Shown piece by piece: positions 21,363-32,488 of a stretch of DNA of 64,000 nt. The stretch is from contig JACVVK020000034.1 in assembly GCA_018292915.2 (NCBI GenBank), positions 2,270,001 to 2,334,000 of the forward strand. Direction: 5' to 3'. A program made the position numbers and the translations under genes. Every line of letters begins with the position of its first letter. Position 1 is the stretch's first letter. The stretch comes from Batillaria attramentaria (taxonomy: Eukaryota; Mollusca; Gastropoda; Batillariidae). A model generated the notes under the pieces. That model was not told the DNA's origin and ran no database searches. It saw nothing but the letters and a program-made list of their open reading frames with translations.

Positions 21363-21546
21363 GGAGGGGGGGGTGGAAGAGCCGGAGCACCTAGAGAGAA
21401 CCCCTGATGATCGCTCAGAATGAACAGTGCCACATGCTTCATCTGAAACATCATAGTCGAGGCCCCAAGTGGGACTCGAACTCAAATCTCTCGCGCTGGT
21501 GGCAGGAGACGCGTGAACGCGTTACCTCTGCACTACCCGGACCGCC
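21363..21546 (-). mobile_element. SINE-D, tRNA-derived
   Basis: The minus strand reads GTCCGGGTAGTGCAGAGGTAA (A-box region), then GAGTTCGAGTCCC (B-box). Distally it has GGGGTTCTCTCTAGGTGCTCCGGCTC followed by C/T-rich sequence. That distal box resembles SINE-B's CTCTCCGGGTTATCCGGCTTTCC, so the two families probably share a central domain. Confidence 0.72.
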
Positions 21547-22278
21547 CCTCACATCTCTATTCCCGACCTGACCTTCCCTACTCCGGGAGTGCGGGCCTCA
21601 CAACAAAGGTGTAAAACCGTACTCTGATATATAATCTCTAAGGCGCGAGGGAATCTAAGTCAACAAACGGCCGCAACTCCAAAGTCGGGATATTAAAGCT
21701 TATCACGAGTGACCGGCCGTGATGCTCGCCGTGTACACTAATGGAAATATAAAAAAAGAAGAGGATCCGTAGCAAAACGACAACAAATCCCGGAACGAGT
21801 TCTCTCTGGCATTGGGTGTGTTCTAAAACCTGATGCCCCCCAAAAAACACAAACTGTGACGGCAGAGTACAAACAGCATTCCCAGAAGATCGTGCTGTGA
21901 AACTGAGTGCTTCTGATTGCAGGCAGTCTATGCTTGCTCAAATGTCGAAGTTCCACCGTTTATAGCCGACTCGTAACCTGGGTGTCTGGGTAGGTGAACG
22001 TAAAAAAAAAAAAAAAAAAAAAATGCATCTGTAGTAGAGGTATAATATCAATGAAACAGCAAACATCAATTGACATCCAGCTCCGATGTGGAATGCAGCC
22101 ATCCTGGAGCCAAGGCATGGAGTATGCATGCATGAATGCGTAGGTCTGGGGCCGCGCTATTTCAAGCTTCTTTATTTTTGCATTTGCAATCGCTGTGGCT
22201 TGTGAGGTCTTTTTTATTATCATTATTTTGCACACATCGCGAATACCACAAAATCAGCCAGTAGAGCCGGTTTGGTGG
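21547..22278. other. Unclassified stretch
   Basis: A-run at 22003-22023. No gene is supported. Confidence 0.5.
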
Positions 22279-22464
22279 GTGGGTGGGTGGGTGTGTGTTG
22301 GGCGGGTTTAACGTTCTTTTCCACCACATAGGGTGATATCAAAGACGGGGCAACGATGAAAAAGCCAGCACAAATATTTGGCCTCAGCCGGGATCGAACT
22401 CACGACCCGAGCATTAGAAGTCCAACGCTCTACCATTCGACCACCCCGCCCCCCCCCCCCCCAC
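22279..22464 (-). mobile_element. SINE-A (A1) with 12-bp TSD
   Basis: CCGGTTTGGTGG (22267-22278) and CCGGTTTGATGG (22465-22476) differ at one site. The tail is expanded (GGTGGGTGGGTGGGTG...) and the 5' end is run out into poly-C. Confidence 0.9.
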
Positions 22465-22624
22465 CCGGTTTGATGGAAGGGATGATATAAATAAAGGAAA
22501 TGATAAATAATGAAAGAAGTTACTTTCCTTCTTCAGCAACAACATGAACAATAACAACAACGAGGACAATGACGACCTTGAACAATGTCCGGTGGCAGGC
22601 GTGTAAAAATTGGTGAGGGTGAGT

Positions 22625-22745
22625 GGGTGTATTTCAGGGTTAACTTACAATTGACGTCCTCTTTAGTAAAACGGCGGTTCCGAACCAGCAACCAAAGAGT
22701 AGCCAGTCCAGCCCTTAGCCAGTAAGGCCATCACGACGCCCCTTG
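22625..22745 (-). mobile_element. SINE-E-like tRNA-derived element
   Basis: The minus strand has GATGGCCTTACTGGCTAAGG (A-box) and GGTTCGGAACC (B-box). It is followed by GGACGTCAATTGTAAGTTAACCC. Only one copy is seen. Confidence 0.5.
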
Positions 22746-22918
22746 CGGGTTAATTTACAACACTGTATAAGACATTCGCTAGTGACATCCGCTGGCGACT
22801 GTCGCCGGCTTGCGGCAGCAGCTGCGACAACAATGTGACTGAAAGAAAACAACATACACTGATGACACACACACTGTCGTATACTACTGCTTCTGGTGCT
22901 AAGACCCAACGTGCGAAG

Positions 22919-23057
22919 GGGAGCCGAGATAACCGAATGGTAGCGTGTTGGACTTTAAACGCTCAAATATTTGTGCTGGCCTGTTTTCGTTGCCTTGTCA
23001 CAGTCTTTGATATCACCCATACGTGGCGAAAAAGGACGTTAAACTCCCAAACACTCC
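22919..23057 (+). mobile_element. SINE-A copy lacking the B-box, with 15-bp TSD
   Basis: Flanks ACCCAACGTGCGAAG (22904-22918) and ACCCAACGTCCGGAG (23058-23072) form a TSD with two mismatches. About 30 bp from GCTC to AAATATTTG, including the whole B-box, are absent. The rest is intact. Confidence 0.88.
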
Positions 23058-23072
23058 ACCCAACGTCCGGAG

Positions 23073-23694
23073 CTGCAGAGGTACACTCAATCGCAGGCGA
23101 CAGTCGCATGCAGCATCTGTGACAGCAACATGGAAGAAAACAACCGACATGCACACACTGCCATCTGCTCTTGCCGCGACTGCGGGCCCAGCGCGTGAAG
23201 CTGCAGAAGCCATACGCGCCAAACAACGACGTGCTAATCTGTTGCTGTGCTAATCCTCGACCTCTCACAACATCCAGGTGCGCGGGCTGGTCCACCTGGG
23301 CCACGCTTTTATGAGCTTCCAACTCGGCACACAGCCACATGAAAGAAGGGGAGTGAGAGATTTAAGGGAGCCTGGAGGGGAGCGAGAATGCTCGTCTCCC
23401 GACGGCGGAAGACCCCAGGCTGCTGCAACTGCTGGGTACAAGACTACATGGGCCCATCACCCTTGTAAACAGCGTGTTAACCGGCGAGAAATCCCTGGAG
23501 GAGGTGGTAGTTTGGCCCATTGACAGGCCCCGGATGATCCGATGAATTATTGGACCACAAGCAGCGAGTAAATCACTCACGCAGCTTCCCTCCTGTTTCC
23601 TCTCTCTGTTGGATGCTCCGGATCCATCTTTGACTTGGAGTCCAAGAAACTGCAATCAGCACGTTGCCCCTGTCGTGGTCATTTGCTAGATTCA
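23073..23694. other. Unclassified stretch
   Basis: Open frames on both strands, with no motif recognised. Confidence 0.45.
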
Positions 23695-23765
23695 CGTTTT
23701 TACAGAATCAGAATCAGATTTAATTGTCTCCGGAATACAGTGGTCCATGCGACACACATGCAAAA
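23695..23765 (-). mobile_element. Retrotransposon 3'-end-like sequence
   Basis: On the minus strand, GACAATTAAATC is followed by (CTGATT)n-like tail units. It is comparable to 29205-29300, 43862-43935 and 48243-48310. Confidence 0.45.
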
Positions 23766-23794
23766 TTAAACAACAATAATAGCAATAATGACCG

Positions 23795-24290
23795 AGAGAC
23801 ACGGGCTCGAATCGCAGCCGAGCCAAGCGGGATTTTTTCCTACCTAGGTCCGCTCCTACCCAGAGGGGGCGTGCCATGGGCCCAGTGAGGAGGCTGTTGC
23901 CACAGAGCTAAGACTCCCCCACTCCACGGGTGCGACTTTGGGGGGTGCTTCCGTCATCTCGTGATATGGATGACGTAGTGTCCGAGCCCCCCGTTGATTC
24001 CGCCCATGACCTGGGAGGAGGTGGTGGGTGTTTAGAGGCTTAACGTCCTTTTCCATCACATACGGGTGATATCAAAGACGGGGCAACGATGAAAAAGCCA
24101 GCACAAATATTTGGCCCCAGCCGGGATACGAACTCACGACGCGAGCATTAGAAGTCCAACGCTCTACCATTCGGCCACCCCGGGTCCCCGACCTGGGAGG
24201 AATACCACGGGAGCTGGCAAAGAGTTGGGGCAGAAAAAACCGCCAACCACCGTGACCACCACCACTACCACCAACAACAACAACAAGAAA
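23795..24290 (+). mobile_element. SINE-C, long copy interrupted by SINE-A
   Basis: A B-box-like GGGCTCGAATCGCAG is followed by GCGGGATTTTTTCC, then a body ending CCCGTTGATTCCGCCCATGAC...GAGCTGGCAAAGAG and an A/C-rich tail with (CAA)n. The shared parts match 33-140 and 196-284. SINE-A at 24019-24189 is nested inside it. Confidence 0.65.
24019..24189 (-). mobile_element. SINE-A (A1) nested in SINE-C, perfect 11-bp TSD
   Basis: GACCTGGGAGG is at 24008-24018 and 24190-24200. Head and body are complete. Removing the insert plus one TSD restores a SINE-C that aligns with the copy near position 75. Confidence 0.94.
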
Positions 24291-24606
24291 AAAAACAATA
24301 ACGGACTGAACAAACAAAACGATAATAACGAAGCAAACAAAGTAACTGAACGAACCCGGCACGGGTATTACAAATCGTCATGTATATACATTTTACAATA
24401 TTGTCAAAGCAAAGTATAAAGGGCAAGACATGACATCTGACATTTCCTAACTGTTGACGGTACGTTAGATGATTGCACGGGGCTTTTCCAGTGAGAGAAT
24501 TTTTATAAAATATTTTAAATGAAGGAACTGGAGTCTCTTCTCAGCCTAAAGGGTCAATGGTGTTTCAAAGTCTGGCGTAAGCACGACATAATTTTTTTTT
24601 TTTAAA

Positions 24607-24905
24607 TCTACTTCATTATCCCTTTCGGGAAATTCGGGCTGCTTCCCCCCGGGGGAAGCGCGTCGCCGCGGTGCAGCGCCACCCAATACCTATCTTTTTT
24701 TTTTCTTTTTTTTAAAAACAATTTTGCTGGGGGAGGAAAGCCGGATAACCCGGAGAGAAACCCCCGATGAGCAGCCCGGCAACCAGGAAAAACCGGTATC
24801 ACATATCACTGACAAGCTCGACCTGGGCTCGAACCCACGCTTCATCGCCATGACACTGGTGACAGCCGTTCAGTAGCGCAGCGGCTAAATCCGACGCGCT
24901 CACCC
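24607..24905 (-). mobile_element. SINE-B, long copy
   Basis: The minus strand reads GCGCGTCGGATTTAGCCGC, then GTGGGTTCGAGCCCAGG (B-box). It continues through CTCTCCGGGTTATCCGGCTTTCC, a long A-tract and a GGTGGCGCTGCACCG...GGGATAATGAAGTAGA 3' region. Second copy at 57625-57897. Confidence 0.82.
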
Positions 24906-26030
24906 CATTATTATTATTATTATCTACAGCACTGGAAGTCGCTGTTTGGTGTATATCTTGTTGCGCGGACGTATAATTCAGCTCTAGACTTACTTCAGCG
25001 TACACCACGAGTTTCAGACTCATAACGTTAATGTGCTATTTCAGTCTGTAATGTGATCATAGCAAACACATTCCACAAATGAATGAGGTCCGCAAAGTTA
25101 AAAAAAAAACAAAAAAAAACCCAACCTTCCGACTCATAACACTTGTATGTTATTATTACTGACTCTCGTAACTAGATTCGTTCGTTGTAAGCGAATGAAT
25201 TTCAAAACTGCAACAGGAAACTCGTACTTACACCGATTTCCAAGGCCACAGCGCCGATAAACGTAATTTGATTGCTCACCCATGAGCGAAAGTCGTGGGA
25301 AAAACGTCACCTGTGACGTAGTTAGCCTCGTCCTGGGCCGGCGCCGGCCGGGATCAGCATGACCCGCTTTGACCCAAGCCTGGCTGGGTTCGCTCAGAAA
25401 TCCATTAGTATTAGCACCTTCAGCCGTTGTCTGCATTCATTAACCTAATGTAGACCGGGCAGGTAAAGTGAGAACAGCCCCTGTGGCCCCATGCCTAGCC
25501 GCCATTAGGCGTAACCTACCGTGCAATGGTTAGGTGGCGACGCCCGTTAGGGATAAGCTGCACGGCGCGGCCTACAGTTTCAAAGGCATCTTGGTATTCC
25601 AGCATCGTGCAGCACGGCCACATTCACCGCGTTTCCATCTGCACGTTCTCTATGGAGGGCCGCTTTGAACACGCTGTCAAGTGCTAGTGAAAGTCGTAAT
25701 GACGCCATTACAATAACATGATTACATCCAACCGCTGTTTTTGTCATACATCCGGCATGCAAACCGGGCAACCGGGCTCCAACAAAACGAGCTTTTGTCG
25801 GTGATCAAGTCGCCTTGAATCCTTGTCCAGACAGTAAATGTCGTTTTCTCACGCTTCGGTCTCGTCTTTCAAGTTGACGGATGGGTTTTCTGTTAATACA
25901 GTGATAGACGCTGAACAGACGACCATTCTTCTAGCTGATAAACGACCGGCAAATTAGACATGCACTGATAATGCACATCACTGATGCCATCGACGACCGA
26001 GACACCAACCTCGTAGGCGAAGTCGACTCT
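24906..26030. other. Unclassified stretch
   Basis: (ATT)n at 24907-24924 and A-rich stretches near 25100. No gene is supported. Confidence 0.5.
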
Positions 26031-26040
26031 CGGACCCTGA

Positions 26041-26229
26041 GGGGAGCCGGGATAGCCGGATGGTAGTGTTGGGCTCTCAATGCTACGGCGGGTCGTGAGT
26101 TCGCATCCCAGCTTGGGTCAAATATTTGTATGGGCCTTTTTCTCGTTGCCACGTCTTTGACCGATATCACCCTTTCTTGGTGGAAAGGACGTTACACTCC
26201 TAAACACCCACCCCAACCCGGCCACCCCA
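26041..26229 (+). mobile_element. SINE-A (A2) with perfect 10-bp TSD
   Basis: CGGACCCTGA is at 26031-26040 and 26230-26239. Full length, with small insertions in the head and body. Confidence 0.93.
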
Positions 26230-26239
26230 CGGACCCTGA

Positions 26240-27309
26240 CTCCAGCTTCTACAAACAAAATATTGTTCGGGATACTGAACAGTATTTCCGTACCGTCAGA
26301 TGGCAAGAGGACCTATAAATGCTCATCAACTGAATTCGTCAGTGACACAGGCCAAATTCGCCCATGCCCGTACAAACTGAAAACCAAATGAAATATCCTA
26401 TCTCGGCTGCCCTTTTCCTAAATCCGACAGTAAGCGGGATATCCGACGTTCAGTAGCATGTTAACAGTCAATAACTGCACAGAAGAGGAAATGACGTAAA
26501 AGGAACACAGAGTTAGTTTACTTTGCCGCGTTTCTCGCTGAGCACTAGCATTTGTACCGCTACGTCCTGTGCGAGCCTGGAATCCGAAAAGCACTTCCCT
26601 GCTGAAAACCACAATGGCTTCTCTCTTCCCCCCACCCTTTAGCTCATCATCCGCGAGTAAGTCCTGCCGTGTATCGACATGACTACCTTTCAGGTAGAAT
26701 GTTAAGCACGCACGCTAATGTTGCTCTTTTCCCCCCTTCTTTCGTGCATACTTCCACTGGAGCATACGGCCATAGCTGGGCCTGGTGATTTTCGGGGTGT
26801 TTTTGTCTCCTGCGAGACGCATCATGACCAGTGATGGATCACACATCCCCGCATCGACGTATGAATCGCAGGGGGATATCGGATCTATGGCGAGGCGAGG
26901 GCTGGACGTTTTTTGTCAAGTTCTGATTTCGATGGGCATTCCACTGCGGCTTATGGCCCTGGCGAACAGATAAAGAGTCCATCCAACTAACCAATAAGCC
27001 AGATAGCCCGACCCCACCCCTCACCTCCGAGTGTGTCTGAAGTAAATAGTCGACGCACGTGCGCGATACCCAGTACGACTCACCTGGTCGCGTTAGATTT
27101 AGAGATGAGATTCGCAGTCAAAAACACTGCGGTAATGTTTCGTTGCGTCACCATCTGGACTGGATTGCCAGACGGCGCTGAATGCACAGATGCGATACTG
27201 AAATTGCCATCTTGCGGAATATTCTTATGTGAGAATGTGTTCATATCAATCACGCCCCGATCTCAGCTGTCTATCGTCTCAGTTCTGGAAGCATCCATGG
27301 ATCTACAAA
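26240..27309. other. Unclassified stretch
   Basis: No gene or dispersed repeat recognised. Confidence 0.5.
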
Positions 27310-27327
27310 GATATATATATATATACT

Positions 27328-27364
<37 letters not shown>
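27310..27364. repeat. (AT)n microsatellite
   Basis: About 25 AT units with one CTTAC interruption. Confidence 0.95.
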
Positions 27365-27367
<3 letters not shown>

Positions 27368-27628
27368 TTGTTTATCCTTCTGCGGACGGAAGGAGGGGTG
27401 GAGGGGGGGGGGTGAGGGAGGGAGAGGGACTTCAATCTACACGCTTGCGTTCTTTCTCACTGGACATTATACGCTACATTGGAATGTACAGGCTTGACTG
27501 GAGTGAATGAATGAACACCAATTCAATCCAATCCTGTGTCCATTTACACAGCGCGTAAGTGCTCCAAAAAAACAGTTCAAGCATTGAAAGATTGAATTCC
27601 GTCTATGGGTTTTCCGTCTGCATTGTAA

Positions 27629-27813
27629 GGGTGGGTGGAAATTTAAGAGTGCGTGGGTGTTTAAGGGTGTTTAAGGGTTTAAAGTCCCTTTTCCACCACA
27701 TATGGGTGATATCAACGACGGGGCAACGAAGAAAAACTGAGCCGGCTCCCAGCCAGGATTCGAACTCGCGACCAAAGCACTGAAAGTCCAACGCTCAACT
27801 GCCCCGGCTCCCC
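27629..27813 (-). mobile_element. SINE-A copy, diverged
   Basis: The tail is extended by repeated GGGTGTTTAA. The body is good. Head shortened and an internal GAGCCGGCTCCC replaces part of the AAATATTTG region. Confidence 0.82.
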
Positions 27814-28245
27814 TTTTGTATTAGAGAAGTATGGACGATCAGTAGTCTGATATGATCACTGGCGAATCTCTGGAGAAAGGGGAAGGGCATCACATTACTT
27901 CATATCGGCATGTGGCATATCGTCCGCTTTGTGTCATTAGGTGCAGATTCTGGACCAAACCCCCCGTTCAATCCTCTGGTTTATTCTAGGTGGTTTAGGT
28001 GTGCACACAGGGCTTGTCTTCCGGTTGACGTTAGCTGTGGTAGGTCCTCTGGTTTCCATTCCTCTGCATGACGTCGTGTGCTGTCCAAATACATTCAAGA
28101 ACGGACACGCCTTCCGTATCACTGATGAATGCAGTATGAAACTCAGCTTATCGTATCCATCAATGATTCATGTGCTTCTGTTTGTCTGGTAATCATCAAT
28201 ATGAAAATAATGTCATTCTTACCATCAGGGTGCCGTTCCCTACCA
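27814..28245. other. Unclassified stretch
   Basis: No gene supported. Confidence 0.5.
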
Positions 28246-28413
28246 GTGCGCGGACGCGAGCTGGCAAAGCGTCAGTTTGACTGTCAATACTCGGGTCGTG
28301 AGTTCGAATCCCGGAGCCAGAAACTGTGCTGGCTTTTCCCTCGTTGCCCTGTATTCGATATCACCTTATGTGGTGGCCGAAAAGGAGGTTAAACCCCTAT
28401 ACACCCATCCACC
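28246..28413 (+). mobile_element. SINE-A copy, diverged head
   Basis: The B-box (GAGTTCGAATCCC) and body are intact and the A-box is degraded (GCTGGCAAAGCG). Confidence 0.82.
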
Positions 28414-29204
28414 ATGTATCCTGTGAAATGTTTTCCGTGTATATATACAGGATAAGTATCTCTATCGTTAACAGCTATACACTAAAACCCACCAGACTTT
28501 TTATGTGACTCCTGACTTTGTTCCTGGCCAGTGTGTTTATCACAAGTAAACCAAGCATACTCACTCTCTACCTGATCCCACGACCTCTAATCCGCCACAT
28601 ATGGCTGATCAACACTCATCAACAAGCATGTCCCTCTCCTCACCTCTGGCCACCATCTGACCAACGGCCAGTAAATAAGCAGCATCATTATCAACGGGTC
28701 TTTACGCCAGGCCCATGGACACCTGTGTCGGACAAATGAGGCTGTGAGCTAGCCCCCGCCCTGTCCTCACGTGACCTTCTGACGCACTGGTCGAACCCTC
28801 CGCGAAGCTCGTAATTGCCGTCTCCTTCCTCGGAGTGCATGTGTATAAGGAAGTGTCGGGACCTGTAGCTGTTCATGAGTCAGTACCGTGCAAGTAGTCA
28901 AAACGAGACGACCCTTTCGGGTAGCACATTTCAAAGACAAAGTATTACTAAATCGGATGCGTAGCCGTTCGTCGTAGTAAAATAAGGGAGTTAGGATAGC
29001 TGAGCTGGTAGACAACTCTTTGTGTGGGTTTTGTTTCTAATACGAAGGGTGAAAAAGGAACAAAACGTTTGTAGGATCTTTTATGATGGTACGATAGTGG
29101 GTGAAAAAAGGATGTTAGTTACGTCAGTGATACGTTTCAAAGCAGCACCGTGCAGATATTAGTCTGGATGAAGTTAGTTTGAAAATCTGGCCTCCAGAAA
29201 AGAC
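28414..29204. other. Unclassified stretch
   Basis: No gene supported. Confidence 0.5.
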
Positions 29205-29300
29205 AAGTCAATTCAAGTCGAGTGAATTTATTGTCCCAGACTGGGAAAATTGCTTGCAACACGTAAAGTCAAATTAAATATATATTTAAAACATAATAAA
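29205..29300 (-). mobile_element. Retrotransposon 3'-end-like sequence
   Basis: On the minus strand, GGGACAATAAATTC is followed by CTTGAATTGACTTG tail-like units. Same signature as 43862-43935. Confidence 0.5.
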
Positions 29301-29484
29301 GCATGCAATTAATAATCAGCTTATGAAATAGTTTTAACCTTATGACATTAAAACAAGCCTAAAATCAATAGCACAAATTAAAGCAGATCATATTATAGGC
29401 AGCTAAGAAAGATATAAATATCACTTTAACACATTTCGTACCGCGCACGTGTATCCCTCGTTTTTTTACCCCCCCCCCCCCCCC

Positions 29485-29539
<55 letters not shown>
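29485..29539. repeat. (CA)n microsatellite
   Basis: Preceded by a C-run at 29470-29485. Confidence 0.95.
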
Positions 29540-29542
<3 letters not shown>

Positions 29543-30429
29543 AGGGTCGCCCGGACTCCATCTTACACTATAAGCGGTAACACTGTGTCGATGATACCCA
29601 GAAATGCTTTCATGTATGAACTATATTACTTGCATACACTTTTACTTGACACGTAACTTAAAATGACATCAGTGATCACGACACCCGTCTGGCGTAACAG
29701 GCTTGTGGTCAATACTGCACTATAAGTTCTCCGTGCTGGATTTGCCACTGCGGTGCGTCAACATGACGATGCCGTAGCACATACGGCACAAACAGCCGGT
29801 ATCCTCTCTCGTTCTCAAAGCCTGTTCCCGTGTCTTTTGTGTCTGGGACTCGGTCTTCCTGTTGCCTGTGCTGGCATTTCCCGCGCACCTTGATGCACTT
29901 CATTGATGGAGGCCTCGCACGTGAAACCCGGCCGCTGGAAGAGAAAGCGTAGTACGGCCACAAGTCTAATTACGCTCTTTGGAGACTGATACCGATTATT
30001 GGTATAGTGTGTGTCAACATCTTCACTGTGACCTTTTCCGAGTCGGGCTGGCAGGTCGGTACTGTGGAAATCATTTGTTTACGCACGAGTATACCATGGC
30101 TAGGGCTAGGGTTGTGGGTGAAGTGACTAGTTACGATTTGAAACGACAGTACAGAGCCAGTTTCGTGGTTTGGTGTAGCGGCTAGTGCACTGGCAATGAC
30201 TCTAGAACCGCTGCCGGATGTTAGTAGTCTTTAGTACTACTGTGCTATGGCCAGTGTCAAGCGAGGCAAAGCAACGCACCAAGTGGCCTTACAGCAACTG
30301 ATTTTTATAATCTATGGTCCGCCAAAACCCGGCAAGGAAACACAAATACTCCTACTACTACCCTCTTGTTCAGTCGGAGTTGCAAAACCACATACATCAG
30401 TTATAGCGTGAGTGTTCCAAAGGCTAATT
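29540..30429. other. Unclassified stretch
   Basis: No gene supported. Confidence 0.5.
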
Positions 30430-30442
30430 CTAATTAAGGCGT

Positions 30443-30622
30443 GGGGAGCCGGGGTGGTCGAATGGTAGAGCGTTGGACTTCTAATGCTCGGGTCGTGAGT
30501 TCGATCCCAGCTGGGGCCAAATATTTGTGCTGGCTTTTTCATCGTTGCCCCGTCTTTGATATCACCCTATGTGGTGGAAAAGGACGTTAAACCCCCAAAC
30601 ACCCGCCCACCCACCCCACCCC
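30443..30622 (+). mobile_element. SINE-A (A1), near-consensus, perfect 13-bp TSD
   Basis: CTAATTAAGGCGT is at 30430-30442 and 30623-30635. A-box TGGTCGAATGG, anticodon-loop-like CTTCTAA, B-box GAGTTCGATCCC, full body and (CACC)n tail. Along with 35253 it is the best reference copy. Confidence 0.96.
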
Positions 30623-30635
30623 CTAATTAAGGCGT

Positions 30636-31119
30636 TCTGTAAGTCCGGCTGAAGAATACATCTTTGTAAGTAACAAGGTCCATCCGGACAGTTTTCAGTT
30701 AAGAAGTTCTGGACAAAAATCGCCCGAGGCAATAACCTCAACTAAGCGGCCGTTGACGTTCTACAAGCTACACTCTACAAGGACACTGACCTACACGTAA
30801 ACTCTTCTCAAAATACACAACAGTCAGGTGGGCCATTTGCGCCTAAGTCCCCTTAACATCAGTCAGTGATGTTCCAAGCTGACGAGATCTCTTCAAGATA
30901 AAGAGCTCTGTACTAAGTACAGAACATTCAACGCCCAAGATAAAATCACTCATGTTCCTTCTTTCCCACCCCGACTACTGAGTTCCGATACCACTGTTCC
31001 TCGTCTTCAGATGCAACACGAACAATAAGCAGTTCCCTAAGGCTAGGGGCGTGCGCACTGCACTCACTCTACCTCTGACACACGTAGAATTCTGGATCAC
31101 GGTCAAAATAAACCAGGAA
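30636..31119. other. Unclassified stretch
   Basis: No gene supported. Confidence 0.5.
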
Positions 31120-31293
31120 TTAAGATTTTTTTTCTTTTTGAGAAAGACTGGAAAGGTTAGGGTTGATACCAACACCCGCCATCAGGCTCTGCCGGCCAAA
31201 GATAATGACGAGAGAAGCAGCAACAATCAACTGCAGGCCGGTGATACCAATCTCGCTGCTGCGGGCTGCCTGTCCAATCTCTTCCCTCCAGAG
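31120..31293 (-). CDS. Candidate terminal exon encoding a hydrophobic segment (weak)
   Basis: On the minus strand a pyrimidine-rich tract ends in AATAG at 31294, a possible acceptor. It is followed by 57 codons and a TAA. The peptide begins LWREEIGQAARSSEIGITGL and continues into QLIVAASLVIIFGRQSLMAG, which looks like a membrane-spanning segment, then GVGINPNLSS. The in-frame TAG lies exactly at the putative acceptor, as expected if the upstream sequence were intron. The last residues come from an A-rich run. I do not recognise the protein and cannot link it to another exon. Chance is a serious alternative. Confidence 0.2.
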   Translation of the reverse strand, partial: LWREEIGQAARSSEIGITGLQLIVAASLVIIFGRQSLMAGVGINPNLSSLSQKEKKS

Positions 31294-31945
31294 CTATTTT
31301 TCCACAAAAGAGGAAACAAAAGAAACGAAAAGGAGTGGAGGGTATTGTCTGAGGAAACAGCCAGGCGCGGGAGTAAGACTGATGAAAGGGCAAGAAAAGT
31401 TGGAGAGGAGAGGATGGAGCAGAAGAGTGCGAAGGAAGTGCTAACCGTTGCAGCGACTGGTCGCAGTGTTGTGTCTGAAAATGGCCTCCTGCGCAGGGGC
31501 CACGCAAAGACAACCTGCCATTACCTGGGCAAACAGGATCAAACCACTTAGACAATGTAAAACATGGCATTCTGTCAGGTAAATACATTCACCGCGCACC
31601 TGCCCATTCCGCGCTTCGCAAACCATTAGCTCAGCCAGGAAGGCACTTCTGCCGCAAAGTCACATTTCACACCCCCTGCGGGAGGAAACTGGCCTGTCGT
31701 GCGTTTTCAAAGCAACAAGCTTAGACCAATAAACATGTGCACTGCACGGGTAGTGTCATCAGTTTGAAAGCAAAGAGCTTACAAAAATAAACCTGTGCAA
31801 TGCAACGTGCTTCACGGCCATTTCCGCAGAGATCACGGTTTAGTTAAAAGACGGGTGCCTGCCAAGACAGAAGAAACATTCTTATAGCACAGGCGATTTT
31901 TAAAGAGCATACCACAACCGAAAGACTTAAACAGGGGTTCAATTT
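31294..31945. other. Unclassified stretch
   Basis: Overlapping open frames on both strands (up to 166 codons) show no recognisable domain. Confidence 0.45.
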
Positions 31946-32345
31946 TAGTATTTACCGCGTGGATGAGAATTTGTGATCTTTACCATATGAATGAGAATTT
32001 GTGGATTTTACCGCATGAATGAGAATTTGTGGATTTTACCGCATGAATGGGAATTTGCGGCTGAGGTTGCGCAGACAGACTGCTGACTTTGCCTGCAATG
32101 AAAACGTCTGTTATAACTAAAACTGGCAACTTTCTGGCACCTATTTCTCCTGCATCGTCCTGAAAATACATGTAGAATTTGTGGATTCTGCCGTGTGAAT
32201 GAGATTTTGAGCTGCATCATACAAACGGTTTCTGCACGCACTCAGATGGATATAGACTGCTGGTTTCGCGTGCAATGAAAACCTCCGTTATAACTGTAAA
32301 ACTGGCCACTTTCTGGCGCCCATTCCTCCGTCTTCGTCTTGTGCG
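31946..32345 (+). repeat. 28-bp repeats inside a ~180-bp duplication
   Basis: TGAATGAGAATTTGTGGATTTTACCGCA recurs about four times, imperfectly, from 31960 to 32060 and once near 32172. A longer block (GACTGCTG...TGCAATGAAAAC.TC.GTTATAACT...ACTTTCTGGC) occurs at 32079-32140 and again at 32255-32320. Confidence 0.75.
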
Positions 32346-32488
32346 TATATGTTGGGCTGTCTGTCTTATCTGTCAGTTCCCTCCGGGGCAAAGGAGTGCA
32401 AGTCTCATTTTGCAAAATCGAAACGAAAAAAATATAATAAACACAACGGTACAACTGACCACACGCTGCGGTGAAACCTTGCTGGAAA

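Noticed and set aside
23278..23655. Open frames on both strands near 23.3-23.6 kb
   Set aside because: GC-richer sequence reduces stops. No motif was seen.
30443..30515. Functional tRNA genes at the SINE heads
   Set aside because: The A-box and B-box are present but the acceptor stems do not pair, and each head continues into the same SINE body.
31051..31551. 166-codon plus-strand ORF
   Set aside because: Low-complexity charged sequence opposite other open frames, with no domain or splice support. The opposite-strand exon candidate is slightly better.
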